In this document: positions 37,749 to 47,150 of the stretch, in pieces | How positions within the stretch are numbered: position 1 is the first letter of the stretch | How the letters are laid out: every line of letters starts with the position of its first letter | NCBI GenBank assembly: GCA_023432005.1 | Contig: JAEYVF010000020.1 | Location: 1 to 63,535 of the forward strand | Source of the DNA: Actinomycetes bacterium | Lineage (GTDB): Bacteria > Actinomycetota > Actinomycetes > Actinomycetales > Microbacteriaceae | Length of the DNA stretch: 63,535 nucleotides | Direction of reading: 5' to 3' | Position numbers and translations under genes: made by a program | The notes under the pieces: generated by a model | What the model was told of the DNA's origin: nothing | Databases searched by the model: none | What the model saw: only the letters and a program-made list of their open reading frames with translations

Positions 37749-38495
37749 ATGACCTCGACGCTCATCCTGCTCCGCCACGGCAACTCCGAATGGAACCAGA
37801 AGAACCTCTTCACGGGGTGGGTCGACGTGCGGCTCTCGGAGCAGGGCGTGGGAGAGGCGAAGCGCGCGGGAGAGCTGCTCGCCGAGTCGGGGCTCGCGCC
37901 CGACATCCTCTACACGAGCGTGCTGACGCGCGCGATCCAGACCGCGAACCTCGCGCTCGACGTCGCCGACCGCGCGTGGATCCCGGTCAAGCGCAGCTGG
38001 CGCCTCAACGAGCGCCACTACGGCGCGCTGCAGGGCCTCGACAAGGCCGAGACGCTCGAGAAGTTCGGCCAGGAGCAGTTCATGCTGTGGCGCCGCTCGT
38101 TCGATGTGCCGCCGCCCCCGCTCGCCGACGACGCCGAGTGGTCGCAGTTCGGCGACCCCCGCTACGCCGACGTGCCCGACGCCGACTTCCCGCGCACCGA
38201 GAGCCTCAAGCTCGTGATCGACCGGATGCTGCCCTACTGGGAGTCGGACATCACGAAGGACCTCGCCGCAGGCAAGACCGTGCTCGTCACGGCCCACGGC
38301 AACTCGCTCCGCGCGCTCGTGAAGCACCTCGACGGCATCAGCGACGCCGAGATCGCCGAGCTCAACATCCCGACCGGCATCCCGCTCGTCTACGAGCTCG
38401 ACGACGACTTCCGGCCCACGGGCCCGAGCCGCTACCTCGACCCCGAGGCGGCCGCCGCCGGCGCCGCCGCGGTCGCCGCGCAGGGCAAGAAGTAA
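37749..38495 (+). CDS. gpmA: 2,3-bisphosphoglycerate-dependent phosphoglycerate mutase
   Basis: 248 residues. It converts 3- and 2-phosphoglycerate in glycolysis. Phospho-His is in LLRHGNSEWNQKNLFTGW (His 10), Glu and His in LNERHYGALQG, and the second His in VLVTAHGNSLRALVKH. TAGGGT ends 6 bases before the ATG. In mycobacteria gpmA adjoins senX3-regX3; here 6 kb of other genes intervene. Confidence 0.96.
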   Translation: MTSTLILLRHGNSEWNQKNLFTGWVDVRLSEQGVGEAKRAGELLAESGLAPDILYTSVLTRAIQTANLALDVADRAWIPVKRSWRLNERHYGALQGLDKAETLEKFGQEQFMLWRRSFDVPPPPLADDAEWSQFGDPRYADVPDADFPRTESLKLVIDRMLPYWESDITKDLAAGKTVLVTAHGNSLRALVKHLDGISDAEIAELNIPTGIPLVYELDDDFRPTGPSRYLDPEAAAAGAAAVAAQGKK

Positions 38496-38508
38496 CCCTT
38501 CCTCCCTC

Positions 38509-38580
38509 CGCGAGCGCTACCCGAACTGGCGACCGCGGTCGCTGCACCACCCGCGCTCGCCGTTTTCGGTAGCGCTCGCG
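38509..38580. repeat. Long imperfect palindrome between gpmA and the next gene
   Basis: CGCGAGCGCTACC (38509-38521) pairs perfectly with GGTAGCGCTCGCG (38568-38580), and GGCGA/TCGCC pairs continue inside. A second palindrome GACCGCGGTC sits in the loop. It has the geometry of the GAGGTGTCAC family but a different sequence. Confidence 0.8.
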
Positions 38581-38603
38581 GGGATGGGTGAGACGATGGG
38601 GAC

Positions 38604-38912
38604 ATGCTCGTCGCCTTCTCCGTCGCCCCCACCAGCAGCAACGTCGACGGCTCCGTGCACGACGCCGTGGCCGCCGCCGTCACGATCGTGCGCGAGTCGG
38701 GCCTGCCCAACCGCACGACCTCGATGTTCACCGAGATCGAGGGCGAGTGGGATGAGGTGTTCGATGTCGTGAAGCGCGCGACGGAGGCCGTGGCTGCCTA
38801 CGGCTCACGGGTCTCGCTCGTGCTCAAGGCCGACATCCGTCCGGGCTACACGGGCGAGCTCGACGGCAAGGTCGAGCGCCTCGAGCGCGCGATCGAGGGC
38901 CAGGGCTCCTAG
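38604..38912 (+). CDS. MTH1187/YkoF-type thiamine-binding protein (DUF77)
   Basis: 102 residues. VAFSVAPTSSNVDGSVHDAVAAAV, SGLPNRTTSMFTEIEGEWDEVFDVVKRA and a C-terminal RVSLVLKADIRPG match the DUF77 thiamine-binding family, a small ferredoxin-like tetramer. A transport role with HMP/thiamine is known for some members. No TPP riboswitch is seen upstream. GACGAT precedes the ATG by 6 bases. Confidence 0.8.
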   Translation: MLVAFSVAPTSSNVDGSVHDAVAAAVTIVRESGLPNRTTSMFTEIEGEWDEVFDVVKRATEAVAAYGSRVSLVLKADIRPGYTGELDGKVERLERAIEGQGS

Positions 38913-38983
38913 CCGTCGGGGAGATCGAGGTCGCGCCGAACGGGAGCGCCGATCCGACGCGCGCTTCCGCCGAGAGCCGCCGA

Positions 38984-41805
38984 TCAGCGGTCGAGCCGCG
39001 CGACCCAGCTCGCGACCTCCGAGCGCCGCGCGGCGCCGAGCTTCGCGAGGATGTGCTCGATGTGCGCCGAGACGGTCTTCGGCGAGATGACGAGCCGCTC
39101 GGCGATCTCGCGGTTGGTCGCGCCTTCGGCGATGAGCTCGGCCACCTCGAACTCGCGCGCGGTGAGCGGGCCGGGAGTGGCATCCGGGCCCGCATCGAGG
39201 CGCGCCTCGTCGGCGAGTCGCACGAGCAGCCCGCAACCCGCTTCCTCGGCGCGACGCCGGGCGTCGGCCACGAAGCGCGACGCCTCGCCGGGCCGGCGGG
39301 AGCGCGCCGCGCACCGGGCGAGATCGAGCAGCGCCTGCACGCCCTCCCACACGCGCCCGCGCGACAACCAGCCGTCGGCTGCCGCCTCGAGGAGGGGGCG
39401 GGCGGTGCTGGTGCGGGCCTCCGCGAGCTCGAGCACGCCCTCGGCGTGGTCGAGGGCGACGAGCGTTCCCGGGGGATCCCGCGGCCGCGGATCGCGTCGG
39501 CGCAGCGGTCGAGCCAGGCGCGGGCGCCGTCGGGATCGCGCAGGGCGAGCCGCGCCCGCGCGCCCGTGAGCACGAAGGGGAACAGGTAGGCGGCGTCGTC
39601 GACCGCCCCCGACTCGCGGAGCCCCTGCTCGCACAGCGCCACGGCGTCCTCGAGCCGCTTCTCGTGCAGGGCGAGCTCGGCGAGCCCCCACAGCGCCGGG
39701 CTGATGCGCTGCAGCTCCGCCATGCCCTGCGCGAGCTCGAGGGAGCACTCGAGCTCGGCGCGCGCGTCCGCGAGCCGGTCGTGCGCGAGCAGCACGTAGC
39801 CGAGGGCCTTGTGCGCCTCGATCTGCGTCGTGATGCCGTGCCCGTCGGCGAGGGCGCGCCGGGCGTCGCGCTCTGCACCCGCTTCGCCCGTCGCCCAGCG
39901 CACGTGCGCCCGGTGCGCGCGCAGGTAGTGATGGTCGTTCCAGCGTTCGGCCGTCGCCGTGAAGTCGAGCCCTTCGTCGAGCCACCGCCGCGCGCGGTCG
40001 TACTCGACGAGCACGGATGCCGAGGTCGCGAGCATGCGACGCGCGCGAACCGCGGCCGCCTCGTGCTCGGTGCCCGCCTCGCGAATGACCGACTCGAGCA
40101 GCTCCCAGCCCTCCGTGCGTCCCGCGAACACCTGCACGGCGCCGAGCGTCGCTTGCACGTCGAGCCGCACCTCGGCGTCCGGATGCTCCGCGAGCCTCGC
40201 GAGTGCGGCCTCGCCGCTCTCGATCGACGCGTCGAGCCGCCGAGCGAGCATGTAGGCCGCGGCCTCGGCCGCGAGCAGGCGCCCCCACGCGAGATCGGTC
40301 CCACCGCCGGGGGCCTCTGCGAGCCACCGCCTCGCCTCGCGCGCGAGCGCGATCCGCTGCTCGAGATCGTCGCCCAGCAGGTGGCGCGCGGCCATGAGGT
40401 CGGGCACGAGCAGCGCCGCCGCCTCGGGCCGCCCGATGTCGAGGTGCGCGTCGATCGCCTCCCGGAAGAGCACGCCCGCCGCGGAGACCTCGTCGACGGC
40501 CGCGAGCTCGCGCGCCCGCGCGGCCGTGAGCTCCGCGAGCTCGCCGGGCGGGAGGTCGGCCGGCGCCGTGCGGACGGCGCGCGCGAACAGGTCGGCGGCC
40601 TCGCGGTGGGCGGAGATGCGCGCGGCGGCGCGCGCGGCGGCCACGGCGTGCGGGTGCGCGAGCTCGGGCAGCTGCGCGAGCTCGTACTGCTCGGCGAGGT
40701 AGGAGCGGCGCAGGCCGGCGTGCTCCGAAGCGCGCGCGACCTCCGCGTGCAGCATCCGGCGGCGCGTGAGCGGGACGTCCTCGTAGAGGGCGTCGCGCAG
40801 CAGTGCGTGCCGGTAGTCGAACTTGGTGGCGGAGAGCCGCACGAGCAGGTGCTCGTCGCACAGGCTGCGCAGGCCCTCGTCGATCGCGGGTGCGGGTGCG
40901 TCGACGATGTCGGCGAACAGGTCGAACTCGAACGAGCATCCGATGACGGCGGCGGCCTCGGCGAGCACACGCACGTCCGCGGGCAGCAGGGCCGCGCGCT
41001 GGCGCACCGCCTCGGCGATCGTCTCCGGCACGAGCTGGGCGCCACCCGCGGCCACGAGCTCCTCGAGGTAGAGCGGGATGCCGTTGCTGCGCTCCAGCAG
41101 CTCGTCGAGCTGGGTGACGCTCGGCACCTCGCCCAGCAGCGTCTCGACGAGCCGGGCCGTCCCCCCGCGGTCGAGCCGCGCGAGGGGCGCCTCCTCGGCG
41201 AAGCGCTGCCCGAGAACGCGGCTGCGCCAGACGGAGAGCGCGGCGCCCGGGCGGAGCTCATCGCTTCTGTAGGTGCCGAGCACGAGCGTCGGGATGCGAT
41301 GGATGAGCGGCGCGACCCGCTCGAGCACGTCGAGGCTCAGCTCGTCGGCCCAATGCAGGTCCTCGATCCGGAGGAGGGTCGGCTCGCCCGTGAGCAGGTC
41401 GATCACGAGGTCGGCGAGGTCGGCCACGAGCATGCGGTGCCGCCGCGCCGCGTCGCCGCCCGTCTCATCGTCGCGGATGCGCGCCGTGATCGCCTCCGCG
41501 ATGTCGGTGCGCCCGTCCTGGCGGAGGGCGCGGGCGAGGTCGAACAGCACAGCGCCCGGGAACTCGGTGTCCTTGGGCCACGCGCGCGTCGTGAACACCC
41601 GCACCTCGGGCAGGCGGGCGGCGATCTCGTCGATGATGCGCGACTTGCCGATGCCCGCCTCGCCGGCGATGAGCAGCAGCTGGCCGTCGCCCGCGACCGC
41701 CTCGGCCCAGCGCCGGTCGGCGAGGGCGAGCACGTCGTCGCGGCCGACGAGCTCGGCGCGGACGCGCGCCGAACGGTGGCCGCCCCGGGGGGAGTGCAGC
41801 GTCAC
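38984..41805 (-). pseudogene. LuxR-family ATPase regulator (LAL type), split by one frameshift
   Basis: About 940 residues if repaired. It starts GTG at 41805 with TATGCT 6 bases upstream. Walker A is LIAGEAGIGKSRII (about 45), Walker B-like LLRIEDLHWADE, followed by a long TPR-like helical middle and a C-terminal LuxR helix-turn-helix (LTAREFEVAELIAEGATNRE, then IAERLVISPKTVSAHIEHIL). Near 39471-39475 one base is missing from a G-run. The frame breaks after CADAIRGRGIP and resumes in another frame as GTLVALDHAEGVLELA. The DNA-binding domain is thus cut off. Homopolymer error or true mutation cannot be told apart here. Confidence 0.85.
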
Positions 41806-41911
41806 GACGCGAGCATAGGTTCGGGTGCCATTCGCGCGATATAGGTCGCTCGAACGATGTCGGCCATCCGGGGGTGAACGGACGCTGGACGCACAAGGAA
41901 AGGAGCGTCCG

Positions 41912-42160
41912 ATGGCGCGATACATGGATGTCCACGACGGGTTCGTGGGCGTGACGAAGCAGCAGCTCGAGGCGGCCCACGAGGCCGACCTCGCGATCGA
42001 GGCCGAGGAGGGCGTGCACTTCGAGCGCGCCTGGCTCGACCCGGAGTCCGGCAAGGTCTTCTGCCTCGCGACCGGCCCTTCGAAGGAGGCGGTCATGCGC
42101 ATCCACGAGCGGGCGGGGCACCCGACCGACCAGGTCTACGAGCTCGCGGTCGAGGTCTGA
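41912..42160 (+). CDS. DUF4242 / SCO4226-like nickel-binding protein
   Basis: 82 residues. MARYMDVHDGFVGVTKQQLE, then FERAWLDPESGKVFCLATGPS and VMRIHERAGHPTDQVYEL, fit the DUF4242 family, whose Streptomyces member SCO4226 binds nickel. Start ATG supported by AAGGAAAGGAG. Divergent from the broken LuxR regulator, its probable controller. Confidence 0.82.
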   Translation: MARYMDVHDGFVGVTKQQLEAAHEADLAIEAEEGVHFERAWLDPESGKVFCLATGPSKEAVMRIHERAGHPTDQVYELAVEV

Positions 42161-42303
42161 TGAGCGGCACGACGGTCCGCGCGGAGCGTCGCCGGCAGCG
42201 GCGTGCGCGCCGCGCGGCCCGTCGCGCCGCAGTGCGCGTTCTCCGCACCGACCAGGAGCTCCTGCTGCTCATCACCCTGCGCCGGGTCGGCTCCCGACTC
42301 TGA
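42160..42303 (+). CDS. Possible small arginine-rich protein
   Basis: 47 residues, ATG overlapping the preceding TGA. MSGTTVRAERRRQRRARRAA is followed by RRAAVRVLRTDQELLLLITL and a short end. A basic first half and a hydrophobic second half. High GC favours such frames by chance; the overlap is the only support. Confidence 0.3.
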   Translation: MSGTTVRAERRRQRRARRAARRAAVRVLRTDQELLLLITLRRVGSRL

Positions 42304-42321
42304 GGGCCTCCGTTCGCGATA

Positions 42322-42340
42322 TACTTCCAATCTGGAAGTA
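42322..42340. promoter_or_regulatory. MarR operator overlapping a TATACT -10 box
   Basis: TACTTCCAATCTGGAAGTA is a perfect 8+8 palindrome with a 3-base centre. TATACT (42320-42325) overlaps its left arm. The MarR gene starts 9 bases further on. Strong candidate for an autoregulated operator that also controls the downstream SDR. Confidence 0.8.
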
Positions 42341-42348
42341 GGTGACGG

Positions 42349-42864
42349 ATGGCACGCAAGCTCGACAGCGCCGAGCCCGCGGGCGAGCCCCTGCGCATCC
42401 CGGAGTACCGGCACGATGTGACACGGTCGCTCGTGCGCGTCACCGCCACCTGGACGTCGGCCGACTACCAGTCGCACTTCGCCGCGGCGGCGGGCGTTCC
42501 CGATGAGCCGCACGCCATGACAGCGATGTTCCTGCTCACCCAGCGCGGCCCCCTCCGGCCCACGGCGCTCGCCGCGGCGCTCGGCATCTCGGCCGCCGCG
42601 ACGAGCCGACTCGTCGCCACCCTCGCATCCGCGGGCCTCGTCACGCGCACGCCCGACCCGGAGGACGCCCGCGCAACCCGCATCGCCCTCACCGAGCGGG
42701 GCGTCGCCTCGGCCACCGCGCTGCACGACGAGGGCGACCGCCTCTCGCAGCGCCTGCTCGCCCACTGGACCGACGACGAGCGCACGATCTTCACGCGCCT
42801 CATGCACCGCTACGCCGACGCCGTCGAGGACGACGCCCGCACCACCCGAAAGGACACACCATGA
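42349..42864 (+). CDS. MarR-family regulator
   Basis: 171 residues. The winged helix is at about 60-125: LRPTALAAALGISAAATSRLV, ATLASAGLVTRTPDPEDARA, TRIALTERG. Its ligand is unknown. Autoregulation is likely through the palindrome 9 bases upstream. Its stop overlaps the SDR start (ATGA), so the SDR is a likely target of the same signal, possibly its substrate. Confidence 0.9.
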   Translation: MARKLDSAEPAGEPLRIPEYRHDVTRSLVRVTATWTSADYQSHFAAAAGVPDEPHAMTAMFLLTQRGPLRPTALAAALGISAAATSRLVATLASAGLVTRTPDPEDARATRIALTERGVASATALHDEGDRLSQRLLAHWTDDERTIFTRLMHRYADAVEDDARTTRKDTP

Positions 42865-43727
42865 GCACCTACGCCGTCACCGGATCCGCATCCGGCATGG
42901 GCAGGTCGGCCGCCGAGCGGCTGCGCGCCGCCGGCCACACCGTCATCGGCATCGACCTCAAGGACGCCGACGTCGTCGCCGACCTCTCGACCGCCGAGGG
43001 GCGCGCGAAGGCCATCGCCGAGGTGCTCGAGCGCGCAGGCGGGACGCTCGACGGGGCCGTGCTCGCCGCGGGCCTCGGGCCCCACCCGGGCCGCGAGAAG
43101 CTCATCGCGCAGGTCAACTACTTCGGCGTCGTCGACCTCCTCACCGGATGGCGAGACGCGCTCGCGAGGGCGGGCGAGGCGCGCGTCGTCGTGTTCTCGT
43201 CGAACTCGACGACGACCGTGCCGCTCGTGCCCGAGAAGACGATCCGCGCCTTCCGCGCCGGCGACGCCGACAAGGCGATCGCCGCGACGAGGCTCTTCAA
43301 GGACAACGCGTCCGCGATGGTCTACGCGGGCTCCAAGATCGCCGTCACCCGCTGGGTGCGTCGCCACGCGGTGCTGCCCGAGTGGGTAGGAGCCGGCATC
43401 CGCCTCAACGCCGTCGCACCCGGCGCGATCCTCACGCCCATGGTCGAGGCGCAGCTCGCCGATCCGCACCAGCGCGGCGCGATCGAGGCGTTCCCGATCC
43501 CGGTCGGCCGTCACGGGCAGACGGAGGAGGTCACCGAGGCCGTCATGTTCCTGCTCGGGCCGGCGTCGGCGTTCATGGCCGGCACCGTGCTCTTCGTCGA
43601 CGGTGGCACCGACGCGTACTTCCGCAGCGACGACTGGCCCAGGCAGGTGCCGCTCTCGGGGCTGCGCCGCTACATCCGCCTCGGCCGCGAGTACGCGGCG
43701 AAGAAGGGCGTGAAGCCGAACTTCTGA
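42861..43727 (+). CDS. Short-chain dehydrogenase/reductase
   Basis: 288 residues. The NAD(P) loop is GSASGMGRSAAERL (8-21), the catalytic Ser is in VVFSSNST, and Tyr-x3-Lys in VYAGSKIAVTRW. LNAVAPGAILTPM and MAGTVLFVDGGTDAY follow. It resembles 3-alpha-hydroxysteroid dehydrogenase-like SDRs. The last 35 residues (WPRQVPLSGLRRYIRLGREY onward) extend beyond the usual end. Coupled to MarR. Confidence 0.92.
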   Translation: MSTYAVTGSASGMGRSAAERLRAAGHTVIGIDLKDADVVADLSTAEGRAKAIAEVLERAGGTLDGAVLAAGLGPHPGREKLIAQVNYFGVVDLLTGWRDALARAGEARVVVFSSNSTTTVPLVPEKTIRAFRAGDADKAIAATRLFKDNASAMVYAGSKIAVTRWVRRHAVLPEWVGAGIRLNAVAPGAILTPMVEAQLADPHQRGAIEAFPIPVGRHGQTEEVTEAVMFLLGPASAFMAGTVLFVDGGTDAYFRSDDWPRQVPLSGLRRYIRLGREYAAKKGVKPNF

Positions 43728-43731
43728 TCGG

Positions 43732-44482
43732 CTATGGCTGCGCGTCGAGGAACGCCCGCACCGCCGACTCGGAGGGTGCCGGGCTGTTGAGCCACGGGGC
43801 GTGGCCGCCGCGCACCTCGCTGAACGTCAGGTCGGCGACGGATGCGAGCCCCGCGCGTCCCGCGGGCGGGCGCAGGAACACATCCGCGTCGCCCCACAGC
43901 GCGTGCACGGGGGCGGCGAGGGATGCGAGCTCCGCGCTCGTGAGGGTGAGCTCGCGTCGCCCGAGCGCGCGGTAGTAGCGCGGTGCCGTCGCCCGGAACT
44001 CGGGTCGCAGCGACGCGAGCCAGCCGACGTCGACGAGCTCGTGCGGCCAGCCGGCGACGGTTCCCGCACCGAGCGTCATGGCGCTGTTGGCCTCGTAGCG
44101 CTCGCGGCTCACGGGCGCCGTGAAGAGCTGGGCCAGGCCGGGGATGGCCATGAGGCGCATCGAGAACGGCGCGCGCGTGCCGGGCAGCGCCACTCCCGGC
44201 GCCCCGAGGATCGTGACGCTCGCGACCCGCTCGGGCCGGGCGAGCGCGTAGTACAGCGAGAACTGGGCGCCCATCGAGTGCCCCACGAGGTGCGCGCGCT
44301 CGACGCCGGCGTCGTCGAGCACGGCGTCGAGCAGGGGGATCGGCACACTGCGCAGGCCGTCCGCGGGCAGCTCGCACCTCGACCATGCGATCGTCGGCGC
44401 GCTCGAGCCCGTACTCCGCGAGCAGACGGCCTTCGGCGTCGCGATAGGCGGATGCGAGGTCGGTCGGGACTGCGGTGGTCAC
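43732..44482 (-). pseudogene. Alpha/beta hydrolase with internal deletion and frame change
   Basis: The N-terminal 35 residues (MTTAVPTDLASAYRDAEGRL to RMVEV) and the C-terminal part from LLDAVLDDAGVERAHLVGHSMG onward belong to one hydrolase of about 270 residues. Between them about 50-60 residues are missing, including the HG oxyanion region, and the frame changes near 44360. The nucleophile Ser (GHSMG) and His (GGHAPW) remain. It is most likely dead. An ATG at 44346 could give a 204-residue remnant. Confidence 0.75.
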
Positions 44483-44512
44483 CGTCTCAGGCTAGGGCCG
44501 TCCGCGCGGGCG

Positions 44513-45154
44513 TCAGGCCCAGTCGCCGGTCGCCAGGTACTGCACCTTCTTCGCGATCGACACCGCGTGGTCGGCGAAGCGCTCGTGGTAGCGCGAGGCG
44601 AGCGTCGCGTCGACCGTGTCGGCGGTCTCGCCCTTCCAGGTCTCGCCGAGCACCTTGTCGAACACCGCGAGATGCAGCGCGTCGACCTTGTCGTCCTCGT
44701 CGCGGATGTGCTCGGCGAGCGCGGTGTCCTGCGTGCGCAGCAGCTCGGTGAGGGTGCGCGCGATCTGCACGTCGAGCGCGCCCATCTCGCGGAACGTCGA
44801 GCGCAGCCCCTTCGGCACGACCTTCTCGGGGAAGCGGTAGCGCGAGAGCTGGGCGATGTGCTCGGCCATGTCGCCCATCCGCTCGAGCGAGGCCGAGACC
44901 CGAAGCGCGCTCACGACGATGCGCAGGTCGCGAGCGACCGGCTGCTGGCGGGCCAGGATCGTGATCGCGAGCTCGTCGAGCTCGGAGGCGAGCACGTCGA
45001 TCCGGCTGTCGTCCTCGATGACCTCCTCGGCGAGCGAGACGTCCGACTCGTTGAACGAGCGGGTGGCCTTGTCGATCGAGTCGGCCACGAGCTCGGCGAT
45101 CTCCACGAGGCGGTCCTGCACCTCGCGCAGCTCCTGCTGGAACACCTCGCGCAT
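44513..45154 (-). CDS. phoU: Phosphate signalling regulator PhoU
   Basis: 213 residues, all-helical, two PhoU repeats with E/DxxxD metal patches (SRIDVLASELDELAI, ERMGDMAEHIAQLSRY, and RYHERFADHAVSIAKK). It restrains Pst activity and the phosphate two-component system when phosphate is ample. AAAGGA precedes the ATG. A three-repeat PHO box lies 38 bases upstream. Confidence 0.95.
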   Translation of the reverse strand: MREVFQQELREVQDRLVEIAELVADSIDKATRSFNESDVSLAEEVIEDDSRIDVLASELDELAITILARQQPVARDLRIVVSALRVSASLERMGDMAEHIAQLSRYRFPEKVVPKGLRSTFREMGALDVQIARTLTELLRTQDTALAEHIRDEDDKVDALHLAVFDKVLGETWKGETADTVDATLASRYHERFADHAVSIAKKVQYLATGDWA

Positions 45155-45191
45155 GACTGTCGTCCTTTCCGCCGCAACCGTTCCGCGGGAA

Positions 45192-45220
45192 GGTTAACGG
45201 CCGGTGACCGGGTTGTGAAC
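45192..45220 (-). promoter_or_regulatory. PHO box upstream of phoU, three repeats
   Basis: On the minus strand GTTCACA, GGTCACC and GTTAACC occur at exact 11-base spacing (45220-45214, 45209-45203, 45198-45192). It is oriented toward phoU and lies between phoU and senX3, so RegX3 may act on either gene. Confidence 0.82.
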
Positions 45221-45291
45221 GTCCACGGAAGGGATGTCGAGACATCCCGAAACCTCGGTCTCCCCGCTTCGGCCCGCCCTAATCTAGTCGC

Positions 45292-46455
45292 ATGGACGCC
45301 GCCTGGCTCGTGCCCGCCGCCCTGGGCTTCGGGCTCGCGGTGGGCGTCGGCGGCACCGTCGCGGTCGTCACGGCGCACGCCCGTGGGCAGCGTGCCGCGG
45401 CGGTCGTGACGCCGAGTGTGCCCGACGGCGTCGACGACGTCATCGAGGCTCTCGAGTCCGCGGGCATCGTGCTCGACTCCTCCAACAACGTCGTCGCGAG
45501 CTCGGCGGCCGCGCACTCGCTCGGACTCGTGTGGAACCACGCGCTCGTGCACCCGGAGCTCGTCGCCCTGGTCGACCGCGTGCGCACGGATGGCGCCGCG
45601 GCGGGCGAGGAGCTCGAGCTGCCGCGCGGTCCGTTCGGAGAGGCCACCGTGCACCTTCTCGTGCGCGCCGCCCCGCTCGGCAGCCGCTTCGTGCTCGTGA
45701 TCGCCGACGACCGCACCGAGGCTCACCGCCTCGAGGATGTGCGCCGTGACTTCGTCGCCAACATCTCCCACGAGCTCAAGACCCCGATCGGCGCCGTCGG
45801 CCTGCTCGCCGAGGCTCTCGAGTCGGCAGCCGACGAGCCGGACGAGGTGCGCCGGTTCGCGAACCGTCTCACGATCGAGGCGGAGCGCCTGCGCAGTCTC
45901 ACGAACGAGATCATCGAGCTCAGCCGGCTCCAGGCCGCCGATGCCCTCGAGAACGCGGAACCCGTGAGCGTCGACTCGGTCATCGCGCAGGCTGTCGACG
46001 CCAACCGGGTCTCCGCCGAGTCGCACCGCATCGCCCTCGTCGCGCAGACCGACCCCCGCGCCATCGTGTGGGGTGACGAGGCGATGCTCGTGACCGCCGT
46101 GCACAACCTCGTGGCGAACGCCATCCAGTACTCGCCCGACGGCACGCGCGTCGGCATCGGCATCGTCCGCCGCGACGGCGCGATCGAGATCGCCGTCGCG
46201 GATCAGGGCGTCGGCATCCCCGAGGCGGAACGCGACCGCGTGTTCGAGCGCTTCTTCCGGGTCGACTCCGCGCGCAGCCGCCAGACCGGCGGCACGGGTC
46301 TCGGCCTCGCGATCGTCAAGCACATCGTGCAGAACCACGGCGGCCAGGTGCGTGTGTGGTCCCAGCAGGGACGCGGCTCGACCTTCACCATCCGCCTCCC
46401 GGAGGCCGCAGCCGCGTCCGCCGCCGAAGACCCGAGACGTGGAGCCCGTCGATGA
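45292..46455 (+). CDS. senX3: Sensor histidine kinase SenX3 (phosphate starvation)
   Basis: 387 residues. One clear helix at 4-26, a degenerate PAS-like region (about 50-145), then the H box DFVANISHELKTPIGAVGLL, N box AVHNLVANAIQYSPDG, and G boxes VADQGVGIPEAERDRVFERF and GGTGLGLAIVKHI. TAATCT ends 6 bases before the ATG. Its stop overlaps regX3 (ATGA). With PhoU and Pst it senses external phosphate. Confidence 0.94.
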   Translation: MDAAWLVPAALGFGLAVGVGGTVAVVTAHARGQRAAAVVTPSVPDGVDDVIEALESAGIVLDSSNNVVASSAAAHSLGLVWNHALVHPELVALVDRVRTDGAAAGEELELPRGPFGEATVHLLVRAAPLGSRFVLVIADDRTEAHRLEDVRRDFVANISHELKTPIGAVGLLAEALESAADEPDEVRRFANRLTIEAERLRSLTNEIIELSRLQAADALENAEPVSVDSVIAQAVDANRVSAESHRIALVAQTDPRAIVWGDEAMLVTAVHNLVANAIQYSPDGTRVGIGIVRRDGAIEIAVADQGVGIPEAERDRVFERFFRVDSARSRQTGGTGLGLAIVKHIVQNHGGQVRVWSQQGRGSTFTIRLPEAAAASAAEDPRRGARR

Positions 46456-47135
46456 CCCGCATCCTCATCGTGGAAGACGAGCCGTCGCTCGCCGAGCCGC
46501 TCGCCTTCCTGCTCGGGCGCGAGGGCTACGAGACCGCGATCGCGGGCGACGGTCGCACCGCGCTCGCGGAGTTCGACCGCCGCGGCGCCGACCTCGTGCT
46601 GCTCGACCTCATGCTGCCGGGGATCTCGGGCACCGAGGTCTGCCGCGAGCTGCGCGCACGGTCGAGCGTGCCGATCATCATGCTCACGGCGAAGGACTCG
46701 GAGGTCGACATCGTCGTGGGCCTCGAGCTCGGAGCAGACGACTACGTCACGAAGCCGTATTCCAGCCGCGAGCTGCTCGCCCGCATCCGCGCCGTCCTGC
46801 GGCGCCACGTGGAGGAGACGGATGAGGCCCCCGAGCCCCTGCTCGAGGTCGGCCCCGTGCGCATGGACATCGAGCGCCACACCGTGGCCGTCGACGGCCG
46901 CGAGGTGCCCATGCCGCTGAAGGAGTTCGAGCTGCTCGAGTACTTCATGCGGAACGCCGGCCGGGTGCTCACGCGCGGCCAGCTCATCGACCGGGTCTGG
47001 GGCGCCGACTACTTCGGCGACACGAAGACGCTCGATGTGCACGTCAAGCGCATCCGCGCGAAGATCGAACCCGATCCGGGCAACCCGCGTCGGCTCGTCA
47101 CGGTGCGAGGCCTCGGCTACCGCCTCGAGGACTGA
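46452..47135 (+). CDS. regX3: Response regulator RegX3
   Basis: 227 residues. Receiver domain 1-120 has ILIVEDEPSL, the phospho-Asp in DLVLLDLMLPGISG, the Thr in IIMLTAKD and the Lys in YVTKPYSS. The OmpR-type winged helix ends with DYFGDTKTLDVHVKRIRAKI and LVTVRGLGYRLED. It should bind the PHO boxes at pstS and phoU in this window. Confidence 0.95.
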   Translation: MTRILIVEDEPSLAEPLAFLLGREGYETAIAGDGRTALAEFDRRGADLVLLDLMLPGISGTEVCRELRARSSVPIIMLTAKDSEVDIVVGLELGADDYVTKPYSSRELLARIRAVLRRHVEETDEAPEPLLEVGPVRMDIERHTVAVDGREVPMPLKEFELLEYFMRNAGRVLTRGQLIDRVWGADYFGDTKTLDVHVKRIRAKIEPDPGNPRRLVTVRGLGYRLED

Positions 47136-47150
47136 GGCGCGGCTGCGAGG

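Noticed and set aside
38513..38603. TPP riboswitch before the thiamine-binding gene
   Set aside because: No CTGAGA or ACCTGATC-like blocks are seen; the gap is filled by the palindrome.
41806..42102. N-terminal extension of the LuxR-family frame
   Set aside because: The extension runs through the divergent DUF4242 gene and promoter. The GTG at 41805 has a TATGCT box 6 bases upstream.
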